64,000 nucleotides of DNA from Rhodeus uyekii. Its lineage: Eukaryota; Chordata; Actinopteri; Cypriniformes; Acheilognathidae. The stretch lies in assembly GCA_037043235.1 (NCBI GenBank), contig JAWRVZ010000074.1:271501-335500 (forward strand). The letters are read 5' to 3'. The translations under genes were made by a program, and so were the position numbers. The notes under the pieces are model-generated. The model had not been told where the DNA came from, made no database searches, and was given only the letters and a program-made list of their open reading frames with translations. Below, in pieces: positions 53,324 to 64,000 of the stretch; position 1 is the stretch's first letter; every line of letters starts with the position of its first letter.

Positions 53324-54016
53324 TAAATGTAAATCAGACTTGAAAGACATGGCACATGTGGCAGCTGGTCAGGAAGCATACAATGCACAAAAACACTATT
53401 TATTAGCAAGGTAACACGATCAATAGTTTAAGACATTAATTTGGTAAGCACGATAACACTTCTCTTTAAATAAAAACAAAAATATATTGATTATTCTAAC
53501 CCAGACTAATGTCTAACACATACACATGTACACACACGAGTTAGAAGAAGAAAGGAAGTGAGGAAAGTATTAGTTTTAAGAGAGTAAAATGATTAAATAG
53601 TCTCAAGCAATATATGCCTATGCACTTTATTAGACATGACCTGAGCAAACAGTCATCATCGTTACATTCATCATCAACAGTCATCGTTAATTGAAACCCT
53701 CTATCATTTCTTGGGCAGAGTTATTACATTTGACATTAATGCTCTTGTTCAGCTTGAAGGGCTACCTGCATTTTTTGCTTATGTCTTTGAATGGGAATCA
53801 CAGAAGGTGTGGTTCGTTGTGTGGTTTCCCCCATTTCATTGATTCATTGGAGGTCTTTTTGTGTCTGGAGTGATGGCTTGAGAGGCCAATTATGTTAATG
53901 TGTTGACAGATGAAGGGAAATTGAGTCATTTTCGTGGCTGAGGTTTTAAACTTGAGGAGGGCTTTGCATCAAATTTTAACTTAGAACACAAGACTCTCAG
54001 CAAAAATAAAGGAAAC

Positions 54017-54689
54017 TAAGGCCCCGTCCACACGGAGACGCGGATCATTGCATCCGCATACATTTCTTATCGGATTGGCGTTGCGTCCACACGCATCCGG
54101 CGATTTGGGAGACTGAATCCGCTCTCTTTTGATACCGGGTCCTAAAGTGGATAGATCTGAATCCGACACCCTCGCGGTATCGTGTGGACGGCCAATCCGT
54201 ATATTTTTTGTTTACCGATGATGTCATCACATCACGTGTCGGCTGCATCACAGTAACAGCAACAGTGTTGCCAGATTGGACTGAAGATTCCAACGCAGCT
54301 ACAGCTTAAAACAGCTTTAAAAAAATACCAGCCCAAAGTGCGTACTCTTATAAATAATGAAAAATGTTGAGCGATTTTATGCATCAAAAACCATCCCAAA
54401 TTTTATCAACCAGCCCAATGCATTTTTTCCTGGTCGGACGTGACAAAAAGGTAAATGGCAATCTGGCAACATTGAACAGCAACAACAATGCGCATGCTCA
54501 AAGTCTTCTTCTCTGTGTATAGTGTATTATCTGTGGCAGAATTACAGCGCCCCATACTGGTCTGGCATATAAACAACACCGGATTCAGTCGGTTTCAGTG
54601 GTATCGTGTGGATGCTGATTTTTTTTTTTTAACGAGGAAAAAAAAGATCGGATAAGGAACGCGCCGGCATCGTGTGGACGTGGCCTAAG
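54017..54689. mobile_element. MITE with GGCCCCGTCCACACG termini
   Basis: The left end GGCCCCGTCCACACGGAG and the right end, inverted, GGCCACGTCCACACGATG form terminal repeats, and the interior repeats ATCGTGTGGACG-type blocks at about 54180 and 54605. CTAAG occurs at both edges (54016-54020 and 54685-54689), a possible duplication. No ORF. Located in a rarb intron. Confidence 0.75.
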
Positions 54690-54971
54690 TAAAAGAAAGA
54701 AAAGTAAGTGAGATAAGAGTAGTTGTAGTAGTAGCTTGAATGAAGTTGTCTTCTTGTCCTATGCTTTGTTCATGTATTGATTTTTTTTAAACTCAAGACA
54801 GCTGAAAGGTTTTTGAAAGGTTCTGACCAATTAGGTCTTTACCTTGGGGTGTGACTATTACTCCTCCTCTCACCTAGATTTCTAGGACACACTTTACTGA
54901 TGCTGACATGACATTAATGCAGTAATACTTTTTGACCTTTCTATATACTCTTTTATAAGTGAGTGGCTTAC

Positions 54972-55132
54972 CGTGGTGTACTTTCCCAGCTGGCAAAGTG
55001 AGGGAAACGTTTCTTGATGAGCTTTTTGTATCTTCTCAATAATAGTCTCCATTTCTGCTGTCAGCTCATAACTTTCAGACAGTCCTTGCTTTGGAATCTC
55101 TTTTTTCTTCTTATTCCTGTCATTTCGGACAG
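54972..55132 (-). CDS. rarb: rarb exon, hinge (D) domain
   Basis: 161-nt exon, acceptor TTCTTAG, donor GTAAGC, joined in frame to the next. It reads AVRNDRNKKKKEIPKQGLSE, SYELTAEMETIIEKIQKAHQ and ETFPSLCQLGKYTT. VRNDRNKKKK is the nuclear-localisation hinge of RARs, and KQ...ESYE-TAE fits RARB. It is the most upstream rarb exon in the window; the two zinc-finger exons and A/B domain lie beyond 64000, so at least 8.9 kb of intron lies to its right. The receptor is a ligand-activated transcription factor acting with RXR at retinoic acid response elements. Confidence 0.95.
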
Positions 55133-55739
55133 CTAAGAAAAAAATAAAATAAAATCAAGTTAGGTCAAACATACTTTCTTGTCAGTTAACATTTATAATG
55201 CCTTTAAGTATTAATATTCACACACACATATATAATATTGGACAGTTGCAGTCTGCAAGATCATAAAGAGAACCATCCAGCTTGAGAGTTGTACAAGAAA
55301 GGGCTTCCAAATTTAAGGCCCCTTTTAAGAGTGTCTAATCTTTGTTTTTATGAAGTACAAGGCATTCTTTTCACACAGAGCATATATGGATGAGAGGTAT
55401 TCCAGTTTAATAAATCTACACATCTAACAAGCAGTATCAGAAAAGTAAAAAAAAAAAAAAAAAAAAAAAACTTGCCAGCGGATACTCAGCAACACCCTGA
55501 AAAAGAACCAAATGGCAAAATGAACAAAAAAGCTGAACAGGTCCAAAACATGTGTTAGTGTGGCTGGATCTAAGTGACACCTGTCACACTCTGGGTCAAA
55601 GCTTGCATCAATCTGTGCAAGCTTAATTTTTGACCAATGAACCTTATGAATCACCTAAATTGAATAAGACAAAGGCGCACAGAGATAATGAGTAGATCCT
55701 GTCCAGCACTGATTTCCATGTTTCCTGGTCTATTTCAAT

Positions 55740-55960
55740 ACTAAAGTCTGACAACCAACTGTTACGCAAGCTGTCAATAGGGAACCTGTCAATAAGGTGA
55801 AGTTCTTCACCTTGATGTTGTTCAGCCCTCAGTAATCAAAACATGGTCGCAGAGAACCATCCTTCTTACCGACAAAAAAGAATCCCGCCCCCACTGGAGA
55901 AGAAGAGGGGCGAAAGAACCCGGCTTCCATCAACACTTCCATCAAAGTTGATCGATTCAG
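55740..55960 (-). mobile_element. Ty3/gypsy reverse transcriptase fragment
   Basis: On the minus strand, in shifting frames, the residues are SSSPVGAG-like, GFFFVGKKDGSLRPCFDY and GLNNIKVKNF, the fingers region of a Ty3/gypsy reverse transcriptase, with a stop after FDY. It directly abuts the truncated DIRS copy 4 at about 55957, so one element broke or landed in the other. Confidence 0.78.
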
Positions 55961-56538
55961 TTTTTGAAAATCATACGATCTGTTTCAGAGTTAACATTCT
56001 GAATTTCAGTCGCCTGACGGACTCGTTCAGCATGCGAAGATCTAAAATAGGGAACGATGAAGTACCGCCTGTAAAAGCCCGATTCTCTGGCTGAGAGGGG
56101 TACATATTCTATGGCCTCTTTCCTCAGCAGTGAGTCGACTTCTCGTTCCATGACCAGAGCCTGCTCGGGGTTCACCAGTGTTGGTAACACGCCCGAAAAA
56201 CCGGGAGGATGAACCCGGAACTGAATAGCGTATCCTTCTGATACGGTACGCAGGACCCACTGAGAGATACCTGGGAGACGCTGCCAAGCTGCCAGGAAAT
56301 CTACTAGGGGTATCAGTCTCTCAAGACCGACCTCTGGACAGATATATTTTTCCACCCCGGAGCCCTGGCCGAAACCAGAGAGCCGCCGGGGCGGATGCTC
56401 TAGGACCCTCCTCGGAGGGGGCAACCTGTCCAGCGCGGCCCGTGAGGAGCGCGACTGGACAAGACTGCCCGCGTTGAGCATGGCCCGGGCCCCTCGAGAC
56501 ACCGGACCAACCACCGCGCTTACAGGGCACTGGTCCAC
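55957..56538 (-). pseudogene. DIRS copy 4 reverse transcriptase, N-terminal part
   Basis: Frame containing LIPLVDFLAAWQRLPGISQW, GYAIQFRVHPPGFSGVLPTL, LLRKEAIEYVPLSARESGFY and YFIVP, then a small deletion removes the KKxGGLRPxLD block. LNESVRRLKFRMLT-like residues follow in an adjacent frame, and the copy ends before the YLDD motif. Confidence 0.82.
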
Positions 56539-56581
56539 CCCTCGAGGAAAACCAGTGCTGTGAGGCCGAACGATATAGGCG

Positions 56582-57757
56582 TCAGGGCCTCTTGCTCTTA
56601 GCCTTCTTGGCCTGGAGGACAGACCTCAGATCTGTCCTCTTGCCAAAAGGCTGCGGCTGAGGGCGTCGACCCGCACCACCACCCGACTGAGGAGGCTGGC
56701 GGGAAGCAACGCTCTGCCGCTGAGCAGTGTGGTGGGAGGAGCTGCTGCTGGGCTGCGCCTGGCTCGCAGGCCCAGCTGCCCGAGAGCGGCGGGGGAGGAT
56801 TTTCCTGAATGCCACCTCCTGCTTAGCAGGCTCCTGAAACCTCTCGACGGCCATCTTGACAGCATCGCCGAATAGGCCAGGAGGCATAAGAGGGGCGTCG
56901 ATAAGGATATTTTTATCCTTCTCTCTCAGTGTAGTCAGGTTAAGCCACAGATGTCTTTCTGTGGCCACCAGGGCTGCCATGGATCGGCCGATGGAACTGG
57001 CCGTTTCCCTGGCAGCCCGCAGAGAGAGATCGGTGGCCCTGCGCAGCTCGGCTACTGCCTCAGGGCCAATTCCCCCGCCCTCGTCGAGGTCTGAGAGCAA
57101 CTCCGAATGGTAGGATTGCAGCAGTGACGACGTATACAGACACGCTGCAGCCTGACCAGCCGCGGAGTATGCTCTGCCCACCATGGTGGAGGTAACCCGG
57201 AGGGATTTGGTGGGCAGCGTCTGAGTTTTAAGGGGTGGCAATGAATGGGGGGCGAGGTAGTTAGCCAGCGCCTCCTCCACTCTAGGCATCGCCCCATAGC
57301 CACGCTCTTTGGCTCCCACGAGAGTAGCATAGTTAGCGGAAACGTTGCTATGAACCCTGTGAGAGGCGGGCCGCTTCCATGACCTCAACACCTCGGTGTG
57401 GAGGTCCGGGAAAAACGGCAAACCCCGGCGCTGAGGTTGCACCTGAGCAGGCAGGTAACGCTCATCCAGCCGACTCTTAGGACGAGCGTCCCTGGGCTCA
57501 GCTGGCCACTCGAGACCGAGCCTCGCCGTTGCCCGAGTAACAACCTCGAGCAGCTCCGCAAATGCGGGTGAGGCTGATGGCGGTTCAGCCTCATCCACGT
57601 TGATGCTGACGACATCCACCTCCAGTTCCTCAGAACTGGAGAGGTTCAGCAACACGTCGTCACCCACGGAAGTAATCGCCACGTGGTACGCTTCCAAGTC
57701 CTGGGTGAGAGCAGACTCAGCAGGTAAGGGAGGAGAAAAGGCATCGCCCGTCTCCAA
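56582..57757 (-). CDS. DIRS copy 4 gag-like ORF1, intact
   Basis: 391-codon frame from ATG at 57755-57757, the only gag in the window without breaks. It begins METGDAFSPPLPAESALTQD, has an acidic segment with VDVVSINVDEAEPPSASPAF, then SRLDERYLPAQVQPQRRGLP, a central region NVSANYATLVGAKERGYGAM and an alpha-rich domain (VAELRRATDLSLRAARETAS, ATERHLWLNLTTLREKDK). It ends in a Pro/Gln/Arg-rich tail, KAKKSKRP-like, suited to RNA binding. No CCHC knuckle, as in other DIRS ORF1 proteins. The function in packaging is inferred from position and composition. Confidence 0.85.
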   Translation of the reverse strand: METGDAFSPPLPAESALTQDLEAYHVAITSVGDDVLLNLSSSEELEVDVVSINVDEAEPPSASPAFAELLEVVTRATARLGLEWPAEPRDARPKSRLDERYLPAQVQPQRRGLPFFPDLHTEVLRSWKRPASHRVHSNVSANYATLVGAKERGYGAMPRVEEALANYLAPHSLPPLKTQTLPTKSLRVTSTMVGRAYSAAGQAAACLYTSSLLQSYHSELLSDLDEGGGIGPEAVAELRRATDLSLRAARETASSIGRSMAALVATERHLWLNLTTLREKDKNILIDAPLMPPGLFGDAVKMAVERFQEPAKQEVAFRKILPRRSRAAGPASQAQPSSSSSHHTAQRQSVASRQPPQSGGGAGRRPQPQPFGKRTDLRSVLQAKKAKSKRP

Positions 57758-57999
57758 CCCCGCTGCTAAATCTAGCTGCGAGCCCCATGAATGCAGCCAC
57801 TGCTGAGCCTCAGCTAAAGCCTAAAGCTGCGGCTTCTAGTTCACTGCGTGCTGATATACTCCTGGCTCATGACGTCACCCTCGGCAACGTGCACTCGCAC
57901 ACCTGGTTTCAATTGCGCTTCAAGAGACAATCACGCTAAGGCGTTCCCATATGCGTTCGACGCAGTGTTGAGTTCCCTTGACAGGGAACTAATATTAAA

Positions 58000-58450
58000 G
58001 AGGTGTGTGAACTTGCATGTATGATGTCAGGCACTGTAATATGCTCTGGCCCCATTCCTATGCGCAGGAGTGCTGAGATGCTTAGCAAATTAGCTATGTC
58101 TAAGTGGTGCCCGCAGAACAACATAGGGTTCATAAACAATTGGAAAAGTTTTTGGGGCAGACCTGACCTGTTGAAAAGAGATGGTATTCATCCCACCTGG
58201 GATGGGGCCACTCTTCTCTCTAGTAATTTGGCATATAGTCTTAGAACCGATCCTTGACTAACTGGGGCCCAGGTCAAGAAGCAGACAAACTGGCTAAACC
58301 GACCATCTGCTAGCTGTCTCACGTCAAATAGGTCAGATAAATTCCAACACATAGAGACTCTTTCATGTAGATATACTATAGAGATTGTGTCTGTTCCCCG
58401 AATTAGCAAATACAAAAAACTCTCAAAACCGTTTAAGTAAGGGGTTCTTT
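58000..58450 (+). pseudogene. LINE ORF1 with SGNH-esterase end
   Basis: Open frame 58003-58257 gives VCELACMMSGTVICSGPIPM, KLAMSKWCPQNNIGFINNWK and DLLKRDGIHPTWDGATLLSS. The GPIP and DGIHP blocks match conserved blocks III and V of SGNH hydrolases, and the final D-x-x-H holds two catalytic residues. The following 200 bp (QVKKQTNWLNRPSASCL-type) match the same LINE family at 7030-6850 in opposite orientation. DIRS copy 4 ends at 57989 next to it. Confidence 0.78.
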
Positions 58451-60680
58451 CAGTTTAGATGTCAAGCCAGTGTCAAGAGAGCTAAACAAGCTTTCAAGGT
58501 TGTATTCTTCAGTAGAACTTCCATAAGTGTACAAAGAGATCTAATCCCTAAAATTATCATTGATTGTAAGAGGATTGTTTGTGGGATCTGAAAATGCAGA
58601 TATTTGAGTAATATGACTCATGGCAGCGGATTGAAGTAGTTAATGTACGAGCAATTTACTTGGTTTGTCACCAAATTCACAACGGTTTTAACAATATTTG
58701 TAAAGAGCTTCAACATCACTCTTTCTAATTCAGATCTATTTCAGCTTTTTTTGCACAAAATGTATTAATGAAATCCGGGCTTGGCGAAACGACTGCTCTG
58801 GATTGAAGCTCAGCCACAGACCTAGATAAAAAAACCCGCTTCCTCTCAGTTGCCTTTTTCCTCTGATATGCTGAAAAATATATAATTTCTCCTCTCAGTC
58901 AGCTGTAGGATCAGGGGAGACAGTTGTGAAAATACAAAGGTAGATCTGGACATTAATACCTTTTACAAAATATGTTACTCGTTTTACCATGCCTGTTTAA
59001 AATAAAGATTGTTAAAGTGAATTTTCTTTTTCTTCATCCCTGAGCATGAGCATGACACAAACTTCCTCACATCACAATCATCACATAATTTTGTAATGTT
59101 GCACACACATCTACTATTGGAGACAACGTAAATGGAAATACATTTTTCAGCAGTCTAGAAAACTGTGAAATGTTGTCTAAACCAGCTTGCTAGATTTTGG
59201 AAAAGAGCTGAAATGTATTAAACAATGTCAACAGCAAAGAAAACGTTTTAATAATATGCATCACCTTTAGAATAAGATATACAGATATACAGATGACGAT
59301 ACAATATCAGTATATGATGCATCTCTCAGGATTACAGGAAAAAAAATCAATGTGAGTGTTACAATTTATGTTAGTGTCTTTAACTGCTCATGAGTAATTG
59401 TTGTCAACCCCACCATTGTTATATTTTCTGCACACAGTCACACATTAGCAAAGCAAATTGTTTGATAACAGAAATGTTCTTTGTGGTCATAAACATGGTT
59501 AAATCCAGAATTCAGAAGAATGATTCTCTCTTCAAAAGAAGTGCTTGAGAAAGTATCACTGTCAATGAAAGTGCAGTGTTTGGTCACATTACATCATTTT
59601 AGAGGTGTGTTATGAGACAGCCTTGACCTAGCTGAGGTGTTACAAACACTAAGATTCTCTCTGTTGACACTGTGAATGTTGATGGACTGAAGTGGAATAT
59701 ATACAGTCAATTAAATTTGACAGACCACACAGTGGACATCACTCCTGTATACAAACAGAAGACCACAATTTAAATGTACACTAAAAAAGATGCCTAAAAA
59801 GCCTATACATGTATCACATATTCTTTCATTGTCCATATGTATTCTTTTAAATGCTGTTTTCTGTTCCTGTGTTATCCTGTTAAGCATTTATTTATATTCA
59901 AAAATTTAGCAAACCTCTGGGAATATAACAAATACTGTGGCTTCCATCTCATTGGCACAGTATCAAAAAGGGAACCTGTGGACATGTCAATGTTGATGAA
60001 GCACACTGCTCTATTATTCAAATACAAGCTGGAGCCCAGCCATTGACCACAGTTATTAATACAGGAGAGTCAGATGAAGTTCGCAGTTCTGTATGAGATC
60101 ATTAAGGAGAGAACATCTGGTGTTGTGGAGGGCCATCTGGGGACCATCCGGTTTCATTAAGCTCTGGAGAGGCATGTCTTTGAAGATGCTCTCTGCAGGA
60201 GAGGAGTCTCAGACAATGCCCCCAAACAAGGTAAGGACCTTTCCCAACAACACCATTCCTATACCAGAAGAGCAATTGTGATGAAATTCAAAGCAAGTTC
60301 AGCTCTGCAGTCCCCCAGAGAGAATGTTGCAGCCATGGCTGATAATGAAACTGATACCAATTTTCTCATACATCTGTCCTAGTTCAATGTACATCCTTTT
60401 CATATCTAAGAAGTAAAAATCCTTAAGTATATTTATATTAAAACTGATTTATTCATAAGGGCTCTTACAAATACTGACCCACTACAAGAAATTACAGTAT
60501 TTATTTACTTATCAAAGTAGAAATGTTGTTGAACTAGAAAAAAAATTATAATCTGCCAAAAAAGAACCTCAATTTGAATCCCTAACTTTAAATATTAATC
60601 ATCAGCATGCAGCTCGTCCAGCATCTTTAGCATATATGAGCATCATGTAGGCATACCAGGCCGAAAAACAAGGAAGACAG
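58451..60680. other. rarb intron, no supported feature
   Basis: AT-rich, no exon, no ORF with family resemblance, no paired termini found over 2.2 kb. Confidence 0.45.
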
Positions 60681-60681
60681 G

Positions 60682-63420
60682 TTGTGCGCTAACATTCAGT
60701 TTAACGATGGATGCGCATGTGGCTCCGTAGTCCAAAATTTGATGCACACTTGCGATTGCAGATGGAGCAAGGGACACCGATGGTTAATGGTCTCTGAGAG
60801 GTATTTCTGTGTCGCCTCTAGCAAGACGCTGGCGGCGGACAGCCTCAAAGGTAGAACAGGCCTTTTTAGTCAATGCTCGCCAGTGCCCTCTGTCTGAGGC
60901 AGCGAGCTTGAGCTGGCATGGTTGAAGGTCTGTCCATTTGATAATTGTCTTGAGGTTGTCCTTGTACCTCTTGTGAGGGTGGCCTCGGTTTCGAATTCCT
61001 TGGGCTAGCTTGCCAAAGAACAACTGCTTCGGAATTCTGCTTCAATCCATGCGGATGACATGGCCAGTCCAGTGAAGCTGAGCCTGGTTTAGCTTGGCTT
61101 CAATGCTTGTTGCGTTGGCTCTATCCAGGACTTCCAGGTTAGTGACCTGTAGATGAGTCTCTTCATGGGCCATGAGGGCACAGTCATCAGCAAAGAGTGC
61201 TTCAATGATGAGTCGCAGCTAGTCGACGGAGATCAGACTGAACCATCCAGGCGATATCTAATGTAGATGCCAATGTCTATATCCTGGATGGCATGTAACA
61301 GTACCTGTGTGAAGAAGAGGTCGAGATATGGGGATACACCATTAGATATGGGGAATTTCTCGGAGGATTCACCGTCTGAGAGGATCTCTCCAGTCATGTC
61401 AACGTGAAGGAGCCGGATGAGGTTGGTAAACTTCTGAGGACATCCAAGTTTCTTCAGCACTACCCACAGTGCCTCTCTGTTGACCGTATCGAAAGCCTTT
61501 GTCAGGTCCACGAAGACAGCATACAAATTCATATTCTGCTCAAGGCACTTCTCTTGGACTTGTCACACTGTGAAAATCATGTCAATGGTGCTGCGGTATG
61601 GGCGAAAACCACATTTTGATTCGGGAGGTTATCTTCTGACACTGTCGCAATTAGCCTGTTGAGCAAGATGCGAGCAAGTATTTTGCCAGCGATGGAAAGC
61701 AGGGAAATGCCTCTGTAGTTATTGCAGTCCACACATGAGCCTTTATTTTTGTAGAGGGTCACAATTGTTGCATCATGGAGGTCATCTGGCATCTCTTCAT
61801 CCGACCACATGCTGATTACCACATCTTGAAATGCCTGTAGAGACTGCTCACTAAGAGCTTTGTACAACTCTACTGGGATACCATCTTTTCCAGGTGCCCT
61901 GCCACAGTTTGTTTGTTTAATGGCCCTCTTCAATTCCTCAATTTTTTGCGGAATATCCAGCTGCATGTGCATTGGCTGTTGGGGTATTTGGTCAAGAGCA
62001 TATTGGCTGACTGATGAGGGCAGGTTTAGGAGCTGATTAAAGTATTCTTTCCATGTTTCCTTAATGCCATTTTGTCTTTTATTAATGCACTGCTATCTGC
62101 AGCGAGCAATGGCGTAGAGCTTGGTTTTGCATGGCTATAGATTGACTTGATTGCTTTGTAGAACTCTTTGGAGTTGTTAGTGTCAGCATAACTTTGCACT
62201 TCATCAGCTTTCTTTTCCCACCATTGGTCATGCATCTTGCGGATTTCTCTTTGAGCGTCAGCTTGATAGGATTTGAAGCGGTCTTTTTTGGGAATGGAGT
62301 TTGTGTCATTTTGCCACACCATAAATGCTTTGTTTTTCTTGCAAGCAGATCTTTAATAGCAGTGTTGTTCTCATCGAACCAGTCTTGGTGGATTTGTTTC
62401 TTTGGGCCCAGAGTTGCCATAGCTCTTTCACTTATTATATCCCTGAGTTTGTTCCATTTTTCAGAGGCAGTTCCATGTAATGGTCCATTTGTTGACAACT
62501 TGCCATCTAGTGTCTTCTGGAAGTTGAGCTGGGTGGGAGGCTGCTGCAGTTTGACAATGTTGAAGGGTGTTCGCACAAGTTTTGTGCAGCTGTAGGGTAG
62601 TTCTGACAAATCTGTGGTCTGTCCAGCATTCTGCTCCTTGCATGGCCTTAGTGATTTGGACATCCTTGGCATCACGCTGGCGTACTATTACATAGTCAAT
62701 TAAGTGCCATTGGCGAGATCTGGGGTGCATCCAGGTGTTCTTATACTTGTTTGCCATTCTGAACATTGAGTTTGTGATTAAAAGGTTAAATTCTGTGCAT
62801 TTTCTAAGTAAGAGCAGACCGTTGTTGTTCATTCTGCCGACGCCGTGTTTGCCAAGCACACCTTTCCATCGACAATAATCGCAGCCAACACGGGCATTGA
62901 AGTCCCCCAGTAGTATGATCTTGTCGTCAGCTGGAACTGAGCTAAGTACAGAGCTGAGGTCTGTATAGAACTGCGCAATGGTTTCTGTTTGGCTCGATAG
63001 GGTTGGTGCATATGCACTGATGATTGTTGCATGCCGATTGTGGCTGATAGGTATCCTCAATTTCATTAGCCTTTCATTAATACCAACAGGCATCTCCGGA
63101 AGCTGCTTCAGAAGACTTGATTTTATAGCCAAGCCAACTCCATGGATCCTGTTCATTTTTGGCTTTTCCTTTCCAGAAGAATGTGTAGCCGCTGGTTAGC
63201 TCAGTAAGAGAACCCTCCTCTGCTAACCTGGTTTCACTCAAAGCTGCAATGTCAATATTGTATTGTGAAAGCTCTTTAGAAACCAAAGCTATTCTCCTGT
63301 GCGGTCTTGCTACGTTCTCTTTGTCCATGAGAGTACGGATGTTCCATGCTCCAAATATAAGTTTTATACGTTTTTTCCTTTGATTATTTCAACCACAGAA
63401 AAAGGTTGATCTTGCCAGAT
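60682..63420 (-). mobile_element. Long LINE: AP endonuclease, RT and C2H2 finger
   Basis: A nearly full-length ORF2 on the minus strand with frameshifts. From 63355 down it shows GAWNIRTLMDKENVARPHRR, IAALSETRLAEEGSLTE, ISAYAPTL, LLGDFNARVGCDYCRWKGVL, HLIDYVIVRQRDAKDV and WTDHRFVRTTL (AP endonuclease). The RT follows: TNCGRAPGKDGIPVELYKAL, LYKNKGSCVDCNNYRGISLL, FVDLTKAFDTVNREALW, ISNGV and LFFTQVLLHAIQDIDIGIYI. The C-terminus is RRGHPHKRYKDNLKTIIKWT-like and a C2H2 finger (CSICNRKCASNFGLRSHMRI then H, about 60765-60700) with stop TAA. The FADD segment between is deleted. I leave the clade open. Confidence 0.88.
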
Positions 63421-64000
63421 GTTTACAAGGCAAGCTTTTTTTTAGCCCACCTTTTCTAGGCCTCTCCCTATTCAGGGTGAGCAGCGCCGTCCTAAAAAGG
63501 TCTGCTCAGTCACTCCTGCCGGACTGTTCTGCTGCCAAAACGATACAGAACAAAACGACCACTTGTCCAAGGGCCGCCTACGTGCAGGTCTCTAACTACA
63601 ACTCCCAGTGGTCACCTCCACCTATTGCGTCGCCAGTCGCCCATCGCCGTAGGACTTTTGGTATATGAAATAATCGATGTGTGTGAGTAATGAATGATAG
63701 GTGCACAACATAACCTGTGCGTGAAGGAGATTAAAGTGAAACAGCCTTTGCACTTAGACAGCCTCACTCTCTCAGCCTTGGTAGTTAGAACTCAGTGGTA
63801 CGAAGATTCGTCACGGCTGAGGACTACTTCGGCTGTATTGGATTGTATTGTCATACCCTACCGTCTCCACAAAGCGTTTGCAGATTCGCCTTTCGTGACC
63901 GTTGGATCACTCTAGTTGATCTCTTCTGCCCAGTCCGCCGAAACTGGCTTTACATGCAAGGATAGGCAAGCTCCTAAGTGGCCCTTCGGTTACCCTCCAC
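63421..64000. other. Upstream flank of the LINE
   Basis: Probably the LINE 5' region or older repeat. No coding blocks recognised, and the window ends here. Confidence 0.35.

Larger units (their letters stand above)
55957..57989 (-). mobile_element. DIRS-type element, copy 4 (3' truncated)
   Basis: Starts (5') at AAC 57987-57989 with a terminal repeat nearly identical to that of copy 3 (57835-57989), including TGACGTCA at 57870-57877. Gag is open, then the first part of RT follows, and the element stops in the RT palm at about 55957. RNase H, recombinase, internal complementary region and the 3' terminal repeat are missing. Confidence 0.88.

Noticed and set aside
60090..60232. Possible exon ending at a GTAAGG donor
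   Set aside because: No acceptor, no similarity to the receptor or any family I know, and frames are short.

Overview
The window is vertebrate genomic DNA, almost certainly a ray-finned fish and plausibly a cypriniform. Coding sequence is split into short GT-AG exons with vertebrate-type homologues. The repeat complement (Tc1, Tigger/pogo-like, hAT, DIRS, Ty3-type LTR elements, several LINEs, a tRNA-derived SINE with a LINE-type tail) is typical of teleosts. Nothing in it is prokaryotic. Species cannot be fixed by eye.

Two host genes run convergently. On the + strand, ten exons between 1774 and 19552 encode the C-terminal domain of DNA topoisomerase II beta (top2b), ending at a stop at 19550-19552; the catalytic part lies left of the window. 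On the - strand, five exons between 55132 and 40664 encode the hinge and whole ligand-binding domain of a retinoic acid receptor whose residues match RARB better than RARA or RARG; the DNA-binding-domain exons lie right of the window. The convergent top2b/rarb pair is the same arrangement as human 3p24. All exon phases join correctly.

Almost everything else is mobile DNA, much of it nested. Region 1-0.9 kb: LINE reverse transcriptase fragment. 5.7-13.3 kb (third top2b intron in view): an L2/CR1-type LINE, then a Tigger-like element whose terminal repeat was split by a 5.15-kb DIRS-type tyrosine-recombinase retroelement. 21.98-31.83 kb: a three-level nest. A Tc1 element (TA) holds a hAT element (8-bp duplication GTGTAAGG), which holds a 162-bp higher-order minisatellite and a young LTR retrotransposon (5-bp duplication CACGG, 700-bp LTRs with one visible difference). 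That retrotransposon has its integrase upstream of reverse transcriptase, the rare Gmr1-type order. 32.2-38.15 kb: two more DIRS copies. 38.26-39.85 kb: a Tigger-like element holding a solo LTR (GTGCA duplication). The rarb introns hold a solo-LTR candidate, a second Tc1 element, a second Tigger element with internally deleted transposase, and MITEs. 55.7-58.5 kb: a Ty3/gypsy fragment abutting a fourth DIRS copy and a LINE ORF1. 60.7-63.4 kb: a long degenerate LINE on the - strand.

The two host genes do not act in one pathway; they are linked by ancestral synteny. The most informative content is the retroelement biology: the DIRS copies preserve the internal complementary region and the GTT junction of their circular intermediate, and all four share a CRE-like TGACGTCA in the terminal repeat; the LTR element shows an atypical pol order. 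I saw no wholly unprecedented system, but several structures merit checking.
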